In this document: positions 1-7,510 of the stretch, one piece after another
Numbering within the stretch: the first letter of the stretch is position 1
Layout: every line of letters begins with the position of its first letter
Assembly (NCBI GenBank): GCA_017631255.1
Contig: JAGBTP010000069.1
Location: forward strand, 1-64,000
Direction of reading: 5' to 3'
Source of the DNA: Alistipes sp.
GTDB taxonomy: Bacteria; Bacteroidota; Bacteroidia; Bacteroidales; Rikenellaceae
Length of the DNA: 64,000 bases
The notes under the pieces: generated by a model
Databases searched by the model: none
What the model saw: only the letters and a program-made list of their open reading frames with translations
What the model was told of the DNA's origin: nothing
Program-made: the position numbers and the translations under genes

Positions 1-189
1 AAGACCCTTCTTGTTAATTGTTTTGATACCCGCTGCTGATACCTTCAAAGTGATCCAGCGGTTCTCCTCCTCAGACCAAAAACGCTTTGTTCTCAAGTTT
101 GGCGAGAACTTACGCTTGGTGCGGATGTGCGAGTGAGAAACATTGTTACCCACCATCGCTACCTTGCCAGTGATTTCACAAACTTTCAT
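1..189 (-). CDS. rpmB: 50S ribosomal protein L28 (C-terminal end outside window)
   Basis: Reading the minus strand from the ATG at 189 gives 63 codons that run off the left edge without a stop. The protein starts [20 protein letters not shown] and continues with a basic stretch ([16 protein letters not shown]), the typical start of ribosomal protein L28, which sits in the large ribosomal subunit. About the last fifth of the usual length of roughly 80 residues is missing because of the window edge. It has its own promoter at 234-263 and is separated from the upstream pncB operon by a hairpin. In many bacteria rpmB is followed by rpmG; that would lie outside this window. Confidence 0.93.
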   Translation of the reverse strand, partial: MKVCEITGKVAMVGNNVSHSHIRTKRKFSPNLRTKRFWSEEENRWITLKVSAAGIKTINKKGL

Positions 190-233
190 TGTACTTAATT
201 TTTAACTTAGTGCCACCGCGGCACAAAAGCGCA

Positions 234-263
234 CAAAGATACACAAATTTTCTCAATCTGCAA
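234..263 (-). promoter_or_regulatory. Bacteroidota-type promoter of rpmB
   Basis: On the minus strand TATCTTTG (complement of 234-241) matches the -7 consensus TAnnTTTG. A TTG (complement of 261-263) lies 19 bases upstream as the -33 element. The predicted leader to the rpmB ATG is about 40 bases. Confidence 0.7.
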
Positions 264-301
264 TACCTCTGTGTGTATTTATAAATATATTTATTTATTA
301 A

Positions 302-326
302 GGCTCGAAAACCGAAGTCTCGAGCC
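302..326 (-). terminator. Hairpin after pncB
   Basis: GGCTCGA and TCGAGCC form a perfect 7-bp stem around an 11-base loop. On the minus strand it is followed by TTAATAAATAAATA, a weak U-rich tail. It lies 30 bases after the pncB stop and just before the rpmB promoter, so it probably ends the pncB operon. Confidence 0.5.
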
Positions 327-355
327 CTAAAAATGCGTTGTTTACGCCTTGCTTA

Positions 356-1528
356 TTACTTCCTCACACCTTGATTGCGGAGCAAGTAGCGATATACGCG
401 TACCTCATCTGGATCGCCCATCTCCTTACCCTCGACATCCGAAAGTTTGACGCACAACTCCTTAGGTTTGCGTGAGTTAATCTGGCACGACGATAGCTTC
501 ATTACGATGTTGCATGATGCGTGACCTGTGTCGCAGGTGAGGTTGGTGCCGATGCCGAACATACATCTGATGCGGCCCTCGCACGCGTTCTTAATCTTAA
601 CGGCCTTCTCGAAGTTGAGCGAGTCGCTAAAGACGATGCACTTGGTCATTGGGTCGATACCCAGCTCCTTGTATCGTGCGATTGCCATATCGATGAAGGC
701 GATAGGATCGCCCGAATCGTGACGCACACCGTCGAAGAGGCTGGCGTGCTTCTTCGAGAAGTTATTGAAGAATACCTCCGAACCAAAGCTATCGGTAAGT
801 GCTGTGCCAAGGTAACCGTCGTAAACCTTAACCCAGTCCTCCATAGTTAGGTAGTTGGCGTTACGAGGGCCACCATTTACCGCTGCGATGAACATTGGCA
901 GCTCGTGAGGATATGCGCCTATCATCTTCATATCGAGCTCCATAGCGAGGTGGCAGTTCGATGTTCCGGTGCAGCCACAAGGATTATTCTTGAGGTGCTT
1001 TACGACCATTCGTTGTACATCGTACGAGAAGCGGCGACGCGTACCAAAGTCCGAGAAGATAAGGCCATTCTCGCGCGCTATCTGCTCCTTCTGCTCAAGA
1101 CGCTCGATCATTGCCTCAGCGTCGTAGCTATTCCTCAGGTGGAACATCTCCGATACGGTGGCAAGAATAGGAATCTCGTAGAGCGTAACCTTGTACATAT
1201 AGTCCGTAACATTGATCTGCAAGTGCTGCTCCTCGTCGAGCCATACATTAATTTTTGAGGCGTCGAAGTGGAAGCCCTTGAGCCACTCAAAGTAGTTCTG
1301 AGGGATGTACTTGCAGTTGTTGATCATATAGTTGAACTCATCCTCCGAGAGCGATATGCGCTCCAGGGCCTTGAACTCTGCCATAAGGTCCTCGAGGAAG
1401 TCCTTGTCGAACTGTGTCTTAGCACGGTCGTTGAAGGTGAATGTACCTATCGCCTGTGGGTAGAGTTTGAAGTAGGCGTACGATGTGGTGAACTTGTAAA
1501 GGTCGGTGTCTAATATAGATCGTATCAT
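356..1528 (-). CDS. pncB: Nicotinate phosphoribosyltransferase
   Basis: A 390-residue protein that makes nicotinate mononucleotide from nicotinate and PRPP with ATP hydrolysis, the entry step of the Preiss-Handler NAD salvage pathway. Family landmarks are visible: DTDLYKFT at the N-terminus, FGTRRRFS before the middle, GTSNCHLA followed by GAYPHELPMF (the region of the phosphorylated histidine in this family), and VRHDSGDP for phosphoribosyl binding. Length matches bacterial PncB (about 390-400). It starts 26 bases after the cinA stop codon, so it is probably the last gene of a PyrD-like/cinA/pncB operon. Two genes of this operon act on pyridine nucleotides. Confidence 0.95.
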   Translation of the reverse strand: MIRSILDTDLYKFTTSYAYFKLYPQAIGTFTFNDRAKTQFDKDFLEDLMAEFKALERISLSEDEFNYMINNCKYIPQNYFEWLKGFHFDASKINVWLDEEQHLQINVTDYMYKVTLYEIPILATVSEMFHLRNSYDAEAMIERLEQKEQIARENGLIFSDFGTRRRFSYDVQRMVVKHLKNNPCGCTGTSNCHLAMELDMKMIGAYPHELPMFIAAVNGGPRNANYLTMEDWVKVYDGYLGTALTDSFGSEVFFNNFSKKHASLFDGVRHDSGDPIAFIDMAIARYKELGIDPMTKCIVFSDSLNFEKAVKIKNACEGRIRCMFGIGTNLTCDTGHASCNIVMKLSSCQINSRKPKELCVKLSDVEGKEMGDPDEVRVYRYLLRNQGVRK

Positions 1529-1554
1529 AGCTTAGTAGTTTGTGTCCTAATATG

Positions 1555-2796
1555 TTAAGCCTTGAGTTCGTTGTATAGCATCTCAATGGCATATGCCGAG
1601 GCGCGACTTATAATCTGACCACGGTCGGTGCCCGAATTACGCATCTGTGCAATAGTGCCCGTAGGTGTCGCTACGGCAATCCATACCGTGCCGACGGGCT
1701 TAAGCTCGCTGCCTCCCGTAGGGCCTGCGATGCCGGTTGTGGCTATGGCGTAGTCCGCCCCTGCAACGCGCCTTGCCCCTTCTGCCATCTGTCGTGCTAC
1801 GCACTCGCTGACGGCACCCTCACGCTCGATGTCCTCCATTCTTACGCCGAGGATGTCGCACTTCGAGGCGTTGGAGTAGGATACTATGCCAGCCATAAAG
1901 TACTGCGAGGCACCTGCTATGGCGGTGAACTTCGCGGCTATGGTGCCTCCCGTGCAGCTCTCAGCTACGGCGAGCGTCGCACCTCGCTGGAGGAGCATAT
2001 CGTGAACGAGCTTCTCGATAGTTGCACCCTCGATGCCGACAATGTTGTCGCCAATGATGGCGCGTAGCTTCTCGATCTCGATGTTTATAGCGCTCTCGGC
2101 CTCAGCCTTGTCTATGTCGTACGCCGATAGGCGCAGACGCACGATGTTGGGTGCTGGGAGATAGGCAAGGTGCAGATAGTCGGGTAGGGCATCCTCCCAC
2201 GCAGCGATGCGCTCGGCAAGTATCGACTCTGGTATGCCTCGCGTGATGATGGTGGTATGCACGATGCTGCGCAGCTGGAAGCGGCTCTCGAGGCGTGGTA
2301 CCACGATGTCGTCCATTAGGTGCTCCATCTCGAAGGGTACGCCTGGTAGCGATACCACAACGCCACCCGTAGGTGTGTCGAACCACATTCCTGGGGCTGT
2401 GCCGTGGGCATTGTGTAGCACCGTACAGCACTCTGGCACAAGGGCTTGGTTGCGGTTAAGCTCCGTGAAGGCTATACCGCGTCGCGCAAGGAGTGTGCGT
2501 ATGTGCTCACCCTCGGTCTCATCGTAGCGCATTGCCGAGTTGAACATCTCGGCAAGTGTGCTCTTGGTGATGTCGTCCTTAGTAGGGCCAAGGCCGCCGG
2601 TGATGATTACCACCTCGGAACTCTGCATCGCCCTCTTTACGGTGGTGACAATAGCCTCCTTAGTGTCGCCAATCGATATCTTCTCGCTGATGGCTATGCC
2701 TATGGCATTTAGTTTACGCGATATCGAGGCGCTGTTGGTGTCTACAATCTGGCCGATGAGAATCTCATCGCCAATGGTTATTATCGTTGCGTTCAT
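1555..2796 (-). CDS. cinA: CinA-like protein / nicotinamide-nucleotide amidohydrolase
   Basis: A 413-residue two-domain protein. Residues 1-170 are a molybdopterin-binding (MoCF) fold with ITGGLGPTKDD. The C-terminal 160 residues are the PncC domain with AVAESCTGG (the catalytic serine region) and TTGIAGPTGG. The PncC domain deamidates NMN to nicotinate mononucleotide, recycling NMN. The MoCF part in CinA proteins of this type can have ADP-ribose pyrophosphatase activity. The start codon lies 3 bases after the stop of the PyrD-like gene and the stop is 26 bases before pncB, so the three are almost certainly co-transcribed. CinA and PncB give the same product from two precursors, which supports a shared NAD-salvage role. 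Confidence 0.93.
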   Translation of the reverse strand: MNATIITIGDEILIGQIVDTNSASISRKLNAIGIAISEKISIGDTKEAIVTTVKRAMQSSEVVIITGGLGPTKDDITKSTLAEMFNSAMRYDETEGEHIRTLLARRGIAFTELNRNQALVPECCTVLHNAHGTAPGMWFDTPTGGVVVSLPGVPFEMEHLMDDIVVPRLESRFQLRSIVHTTIITRGIPESILAERIAAWEDALPDYLHLAYLPAPNIVRLRLSAYDIDKAEAESAINIEIEKLRAIIGDNIVGIEGATIEKLVHDMLLQRGATLAVAESCTGGTIAAKFTAIAGASQYFMAGIVSYSNASKCDILGVRMEDIEREGAVSECVARQMAEGARRVAGADYAIATTGIAGPTGGSELKPVGTVWIAVATPTGTIAQMRNSGTDRGQIISRASAYAIEMLYNELKA

Positions 2797-2799
2797 CTC

Positions 2800-3825
2800 T
2801 TATTCACGCTTAATGTTTGCAATCTCCTTCGCTGCGCGCTTTAGCAGCCTAAGTCCATTCTCTCTGATGCCCGTATTTAGTGCCACAAGCGAGGCTCCCG
2901 CCTCCATCATACGGCGCACATCCTCGGCCTCCATCATACCTCCTGAGCCGATGATGGGGTAGTTGTGCTCGGTCTTGTTGGCGATGTATCGCACCACCTC
3001 TATTGCCCTCTTGGTGAGTTTTGCTCCCGTAAGCGCACCCTTGTGCTCGGTAGCCATATCGAGTGAGCCAGCTACGGCCTCGATGCCATCAAGAGGCGTC
3101 TCGATAAGTACATCAACCACGGTGTCAATCTCCTCATTCGTTAGGTCTGGCGATATCTTGAGGAGTATAGGTCGGTAGTCGAGTTGTCCGCGACGGAACT
3201 CGAAGAGTGGCTCAAGGAGGGCTAATAATTCCTCGCGTGTGCGGGGTACATAGCGCTTCGAGGCGGTGTTGCACGCTGCGTTGATGACGAAGAAGTCGAC
3301 ATATTGGTACATATTGCGGAATACGCGCAGGTACTCCTTGACCGTATCTTCGGCGTGCGATGCTGTGAGGCGGCCGATGTTGCAGCCTATGACAAGGTTG
3401 CTCGTGTAGCTGCTGCGCTCTCGCACATTGTTGAGCACATACTCCAGTCCGAGGCTCGGATATCCCGAGTTGTCGATGAGCGAGTCGATGCTACGCATAC
3501 GGTGCAGTCGTGGTCGGGGTGTGCCAGGCTGTGGGCGTGGTACCACGGAGCCTATCTCTACGAAGCCAAAGCCCGTGGCAGCGAGCTCGTTGAGCCTGTC
3601 GCCATTGGGGTCGAAGCCCGCAGCTACGCCAATAGGGTTACGGAAGTGGATGCCGAAGACCTCGCGCTCGAGATTTTCGCGTCGTGGTGCGTGACATAGC
3701 CTTAGCCACCACTTGCCCGTAGGTATCTTACCCACGAGGCCCATAAGTGCCATTCGTATGTTGTGCGCCGCCTCGGCAGGCAGTAACCACAATATGTTTT
3801 GAAATAGTGACCTTCTCATACCCAT
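2800..3825 (-). CDS. pyrD: Dihydroorotate dehydrogenase-like protein with altered active site
   Basis: About 341 residues from the ATG at 3825 (an ATG at 3819 is also possible). A longer frame back to 3909 would put the start upstream of the promoter at 3848-3880, so it was not chosen. The fold and order of class 2 (membrane-linked, quinone-dependent) dihydroorotate dehydrogenase are clear: an N-terminal amphipathic helix, GVAAGFDPNG, FGFVEIGSVVPRPQPG, KISPDLTNEEI, IIGSGGM. However, several positions that bind FMN or orotate in the family differ. The usual FDKN is FDPN, NRMGFNN is DNSGYPS, the catalytic-loop N-x-S-x-P-N-T reads NAACNTA, and the NTT element is missing. It may be a diverged PyrD or a paralogue with another substrate. 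It is first in an operon with cinA and pncB. Confidence 0.75.
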   Translation of the reverse strand: MGMRRSLFQNILWLLPAEAAHNIRMALMGLVGKIPTGKWWLRLCHAPRRENLEREVFGIHFRNPIGVAAGFDPNGDRLNELAATGFGFVEIGSVVPRPQPGTPRPRLHRMRSIDSLIDNSGYPSLGLEYVLNNVRERSSYTSNLVIGCNIGRLTASHAEDTVKEYLRVFRNMYQYVDFFVINAACNTASKRYVPRTREELLALLEPLFEFRRGQLDYRPILLKISPDLTNEEIDTVVDVLIETPLDGIEAVAGSLDMATEHKGALTGAKLTKRAIEVVRYIANKTEHNYPIIGSGGMMEAEDVRRMMEAGASLVALNTGIRENGLRLLKRAAKEIANIKRE

Positions 3826-3847
3826 CGTCTTGGGTGAATAAATTATA

Positions 3848-3880
3848 CAAAGATAATACATTATCTTAATTATGGCAAAA
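3848..3880 (-). promoter_or_regulatory. Promoter of the PyrD-like/cinA/pncB operon
   Basis: On the minus strand TATCTTTG (complement of 3848-3855) is an exact TAnnTTTG -7 box. TTTTG (complement of 3876-3880) lies 20 bases upstream as -33 box. It places the transcript start just upstream of the ATG at 3825 and so decides that start. Confidence 0.8.
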
Positions 3881-3888
3881 TTACTCGC

Positions 3889-3934
3889 AAAAAAGATACT
3901 CCCAGCCAAAACATAGACCGTCTTGGTTGGGAGT
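3889..3934 (-). terminator. Intrinsic terminator after the GIN-domain gene
   Basis: A 12-bp stem (ACTCCCA..CCAA type, one mismatch) at 3898-3934 is followed on the minus strand by TCTTTTTT. It lies 34 bases after the stop of the DUF2807 gene. Confidence 0.8.
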
Positions 3935-3967
3935 ATGGAGCTTTATGAGTAAAACTCAGCGCGCGAG

Positions 3968-4633
3968 TTAGTCTATTGCCGAGACATCTGCGCCACCTGT
4001 CTTGTTGATGCTCTTGTTTGCAGGGTTACCACCATAGTAGACATCGGCACCGCCTGAGGCGTTGACCTCGAGGCTCTTTGTGGCATAGACGATGACATCA
4101 GCACCGCCCGAAGCTGCTGCGCTGACGCTCTCAGCGATGAGCTCCTCAAAGTCGGCATCGGCACCGCCTGAGGCTGCTACGACGAGGTTGGTGCATCTGC
4201 CGCTTATCTCGATGTCTGCACCGCCCGATACTGCTACGGTGAGGTCGTTGGCGTTGCAGCCTTTCCACTCGAGGTCGCTGCCGCCAGAAAGTGCCGCCAC
4301 ATTGTAGTTGTATGCAGGCACGCGCACCTCGAAGGTCTTGGCGCGTAGCTGGCTTGACTTAAGGCCGATGCCCAGCGTTGAGTCCTCGACCTCAATCTTT
4401 AGGTTGTCGAAGATGTCGGTGTGGGTGAGTACGCGTACCTCACCTCGAGCTACGGTGCTGTCGACGATGACATCGGCACCGCTCGATACGGCCATGGCGG
4501 TAATCTCCTCCTCGCCGATGGTTATGGTGCGCTCCTCAACGGGGCCAACGGCGCTCTCGCCGATGGAGATGGTGATGCACGAAGTGAGTGTTGCAAGTGC
4601 AAAAAGACTGAATATTAGCAATGTGCGTTTCAT
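3968..4633 (-). CDS. GIN-domain (DUF2807) lipoprotein
   Basis: A 221-residue predicted lipoprotein. The N-terminal signal peptide ends in a lipobox LTSC (Cys19). The rest is a DUF2807 'putative auto-transporter adhesin head GIN' domain built of short beta-strand repeats. The motif [SA]-S-G-[GA]-[AS]-D or a close variant recurs seven times between about residues 50 and 217, each followed by a hydrophobic strand, as expected for a single-stranded beta-solenoid. No enzyme motif is seen and the function of this family is unknown; a role at the cell surface or in the periplasm is inferred. It lies 31 bases downstream of the beta-barrel gene at 4665-7061 and probably shares its transcript, ending at the terminator 3889-3934. 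Confidence 0.85.
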   Translation of the reverse strand: MKRTLLIFSLFALATLTSCITISIGESAVGPVEERTITIGEEEITAMAVSSGADVIVDSTVARGEVRVLTHTDIFDNLKIEVEDSTLGIGLKSSQLRAKTFEVRVPAYNYNVAALSGGSDLEWKGCNANDLTVAVSGGADIEISGRCTNLVVAASGGADADFEELIAESVSAAASGGADVIVYATKSLEVNASGGADVYYGGNPANKSINKTGGADVSAID

Positions 4634-4664
4634 AGTTGTGTGGTTTTAAGTGTTTTACGATTCG

Positions 4665-7061
4665 TTACTGTCCTGTGCTGATACGGCCTCTATCCTCTGC
4701 TGAGCCGCTCTCGACGCTCCTTGCGCGGAACTGCTTGCCGGTGTTGAAGTTGTACGACACCTGGAACTTTATGGCGAGCCTGCTCCAAGGCTGCGACGCC
4801 TCCATCACGCGGCTAAAGCTCTCCTCCTCGATGTAGATGCGCTGCACGGGAGAGAGAAGATTGGTGGCACCGAGCGTGAGGGTTAATTTATTGTCGAACA
4901 TTCGCTTCTTGAGAGAGATGTTCATATTGCCATTGTCACCGATGCGTGTGTTGCCCGCCTGTGCTCCGTGCATATAGAAGCCGTCGACATCGATAAAGAA
5001 GTTCTTAGGTAGCGAGAACGACATCTGGGCGTTGGCATAGACCATAAAGTTGCGGCGTATAGGCTCGTCGGGGTGGATGCGCTGACCGAGGTACATTGCC
5101 GTGGTGTTGAGGTTTGCCGACCACCACTTAGTAATCTGGAATGGCAGGTTCACCGACGCGAAGAAGTTGTTGAGCGTAGGGTAGTTGATGTGTTGCAAAA
5201 TAAGTAGCTCAGGGTTCTCATCGTCGACCAGTGTCGCTTGCTGAATACCGTTCTGCTTGATGCCCATACCAATGGTGATGGTGTACTTGTACTTGAGCAC
5301 CGCAGTCACCGATAGGGAGTTGTCGTACGAGGGCTTAAGGTTGGGGTTTCCTCGCTGAATCATATACTCCGATATCTTGGTCTCGTTGGGTGATAGGGCC
5401 CAGAACGAGGGTCGTGATATGGTGCGGGCATACTGTGCGACGAGCGAGTAGGCGCCATCCTTGGTCAAGGCGTACGAGATGTTGGCATTAGGGAAGAGGT
5501 CAAAGTAGTTCTGCTTCACCGAGCCATCCTTCGAGTGGAACCAAGTCTGCTCACCTCTTAGGCCTCCGACAAGGTTCAGGCGGCCGAGGCGTGCGGTGAC
5601 GATGGCGTATGCTGCGCCGATGTTCTCGCTGTAACCGATGTCGTAGCTCTGCACGGTGTTAAGATTCCAAACACCATCCTTAAGATACTCGTATATTGCG
5701 TTGTTGGCGTTATTATTATAGGTGTACTTAACGCCAGCCTTAAGGCTAACCTTGGGTGTTAACACCTTCTCGAGGGCTACCGTGGCGGTGGCAAGCTGGT
5801 AGATGCTCTGCGAGTCGTAGCGATATGTCGAGTCGCGCACGATGGTAGGTGTTGCGGGGCTGAAGTTGATGTCGTGGAAGTCGTTGTTGTTGGGCGAGCT
5901 TGAGCGGGTATAGTCGCCTATGACCTTGAGGAGTGAACCCTTGTCGTCGAGCTTGTAGATGTAGTTGAGTGTTGCGGTGGTCATATTGCTCACCGACTTA
6001 CTCTTGTAGTCACCCTCGCTACGCTCCACCGCCTCGGCAAGCGAACGCTCTGTCCAGGTGTCGGTGAGGCTCTTGTTCGCCCAATAGTTATGCTGGATCT
6101 CTGCTCCGATGCTGTGCTTTGGTGTGATGTCGTAGACAACGCCCACATTTGCACCCGCCCAAGTGGAGCTGTCGTCCATATCGGTTGCGGCGTCAATCAC
6201 CGAGCCAGAGGTGTAGTCGGTGTGCTCCGTGGTCTTGTACTCCTGTCCATTTGTGCCTGCCCACACACGACCATAGGCGTTCACCTTGCCCTGATTGTAG
6301 TTGAGTGATAACGACGGCATTACATTATACATACTCTTGGCGCCATTTACCACGAGCGATGCTGAGCCCATAAGACCCATATCGAGGTTGCGCTTAGTGG
6401 TAATCTTGATGATACCGCCCGATGTTGAGGCGTCGTAGTCGGCACCCGACTGAGGTATCACCTCGATGCGCTGAATGTCGGCGGCACGCAACGAGCGCAG
6501 ATAGGCCATAAGCTGCGCATCTTCGAGCTTGACCTCGCGGTCGTTGAGATATATCTTCGAGCCAGATGAACCATTGATTGAGACCTTGTCGTCCTGAATC
6601 CATACGCCTGGGGCTGTCTTGAGAAGCTCCTCGCCATCCTTGCCTATGGCTACCGGTGAGTTGGCAATGTCGACCACAAAGCGATCGGCCTCGCGTCGTA
6701 TGAGCTGAGCCTCGACCACTACCTCATCGATGCGCTCCGAATCCTCTTCGAGGGTAGTGTCGTCAAGCGATAGATCCTCGCTAATGGCTACCTCGCGTAC
6801 TACGCTCTTGTATCCGAGGAAGCTGAAATTAATAGTGTAGTCGCCTACGGGGAGGGAAAGGGTGAACTCACCCTCGCTGTTGGTTGTTGAGCCCGACGCC
6901 TGCTCGCCGTTCTTGAGTGCCACGACGGTGGCGTAGGCGATAGGTTCTGCGGTGGTAGATACCACACGACCCGTTACGGCGTACCTCTGTGCCGCTGCAC
7001 TGCCCATTGATGCTGCAACTGCCACGATGGTGGCGATGATTGCAAATGCAAATCTTTTCAT
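4665..7061 (-). CDS. Outer-membrane beta-barrel receptor (OMP_b-brl_3 / TonB-receptor-like)
   Basis: A 798-residue outer-membrane protein. Order of parts: signal peptide (about 1-24, ending SAAAQ), a carboxypeptidase-regulatory-like beta-sandwich (about 26-105, with GEFTLSLPVGDYTINFSFLGY), a plug-like domain (about 115-220, with IYLNDREVKL and IEVIPQSGADYDAS), then a large barrel rich in alternating aromatic strands (YANAQMSFSLPKNFFID). This architecture is that of the Bacteroidota 'outer membrane beta-barrel family protein', related to TonB-dependent receptors, though no clear TonB box was identified. The cargo is unknown. Its promoter contains a G9 tract, suggesting on-off variation, and it is followed by the GIN-domain lipoprotein gene. 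Confidence 0.88.
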   Translation of the reverse strand: MKRFAFAIIATIVAVAASMGSAAAQRYAVTGRVVSTTAEPIAYATVVALKNGEQASGSTTNSEGEFTLSLPVGDYTINFSFLGYKSVVREVAISEDLSLDDTTLEEDSERIDEVVVEAQLIRREADRFVVDIANSPVAIGKDGEELLKTAPGVWIQDDKVSINGSSGSKIYLNDREVKLEDAQLMAYLRSLRAADIQRIEVIPQSGADYDASTSGGIIKITTKRNLDMGLMGSASLVVNGAKSMYNVMPSLSLNYNQGKVNAYGRVWAGTNGQEYKTTEHTDYTSGSVIDAATDMDDSSTWAGANVGVVYDITPKHSIGAEIQHNYWANKSLTDTWTERSLAEAVERSEGDYKSKSVSNMTTATLNYIYKLDDKGSLLKVIGDYTRSSSPNNNDFHDINFSPATPTIVRDSTYRYDSQSIYQLATATVALEKVLTPKVSLKAGVKYTYNNNANNAIYEYLKDGVWNLNTVQSYDIGYSENIGAAYAIVTARLGRLNLVGGLRGEQTWFHSKDGSVKQNYFDLFPNANISYALTKDGAYSLVAQYARTISRPSFWALSPNETKISEYMIQRGNPNLKPSYDNSLSVTAVLKYKYTITIGMGIKQNGIQQATLVDDENPELLILQHINYPTLNNFFASVNLPFQITKWWSANLNTTAMYLGQRIHPDEPIRRNFMVYANAQMSFSLPKNFFIDVDGFYMHGAQAGNTRIGDNGNMNISLKKRMFDNKLTLTLGATNLLSPVQRIYIEEESFSRVMEASQPWSRLAIKFQVSYNFNTGKQFRARSVESGSAEDRGRISTGQ

Positions 7062-7125
7062 ATTACTTGTTTTTAGTTATTACCAGCGCAGGGTGGGGAG
7101 CTCGTCTGTTTAGGTAACCGTTATA

Positions 7126-7167
7126 CAAATGTACTACAAATTTACCCCCCCCCACAAATTTTCCAAA
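7126..7167 (-). promoter_or_regulatory. Promoter of the beta-barrel gene with a G9 tract in the spacer
   Basis: Two -7 candidates exist on the minus strand: TACATTTG (complement of 7126-7133) and TAAATTTG (complement of 7137-7144). Matching -33 TTTG elements lie 21 bases (from 7155) and 19 bases (from 7164) upstream. In both pairings the nine-G run (complement of 7145-7153) lies inside the spacer. Any slip in tract length would change the spacing between the boxes. Confidence 0.65.
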
Positions 7168-7243
7168 TTTTTCTGCAACTTTTTTCTGCTGCGAGTCCTG
7201 ATTTTTACAAGCCTTGCGTTGCGGTGTTGCTTGTAGGTTATTG

Positions 7244-7265
7244 GTGTATTATATGACTAATACAC
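7244..7265. promoter_or_regulatory. Distal copy of the putative GntR operator
   Basis: Perfect inverted repeat GTGTATTA-N6-TAATACAC, identical in both arms to the copy at 7448-7469. It lies about 80-110 bases upstream of the leftward receptor promoter and about 170 bases upstream of the rightward one. Two identical 8-6-8 palindromes in one intergenic region point to a dimeric regulator, most simply the GntR protein at the end of the operon. Confidence 0.6.
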
Positions 7266-7414
7266 TGCAAATATATTTTCTATTTTCTGCAATTCCAAAT
7301 TTTCGCCGCACTTTTTTATCGGAATTTTTCGTACCTATATCTATAAAATCGCGTGTATGCGTGTGTATAGGATGGGGTGCTGGGAGGCGAATGTGAAAAA
7401 TATTTGCGAAAAAA

Positions 7415-7445
7415 TTTGCAAAGAAGAAAATAATCTCTACCTTTG
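7415..7445 (+). promoter_or_regulatory. Promoter of the ABC/GntR operon
   Basis: TACCTTTG at 7438-7445 fits TAnnTTTG. TTTG at 7415-7418 lies 19 bases upstream as -33 box. The palindrome at 7448-7469 begins 2 bases downstream and would cover the transcription start. Confidence 0.8.
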
Positions 7446-7447
7446 TG

Positions 7448-7469
7448 GTGTATTAGTTGCGTAATACAC
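7448..7469. promoter_or_regulatory. Proximal GntR operator overlapping the transcription start
   Basis: GTGTATTA-N6-TAATACAC, identical arms to 7244-7265. Its position directly after the -7 box is that of a repressor site. The outer half-sites GTGTA and TACAC resemble what is remembered of the Bacillus YtrA operator (an inverted repeat of AGTGTA/TACACT with a similar gap), which fits the YtrA-type regulator at 9755-10096. Confidence 0.65.
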
Positions 7470-7510
7470 TAAACAGATAACTTGTCAAACATTAAAAACA
7501 TAGTGAAGTT

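Larger units (their letters stand above)
7062..7510. other. Divergent intergenic region between the receptor and the ABC operon
   Basis: No convincing gene is seen in these 449 bases. They hold the leftward promoter with its G9 tract (7126-7167), a palindrome at 7244-7265, an AT-rich stretch, the rightward promoter at 7415-7445 and a second copy of the palindrome at 7448-7469. A 60-codon open frame at 7214-7396 covers the first palindrome and has no family resemblance. Confidence 0.7.

Noticed and set aside
7214..7396. 60-codon frame in the receptor/ABC intergenic region.
   Set aside because: It covers one of the palindromic operators, has no family and varies in composition from real genes nearby.
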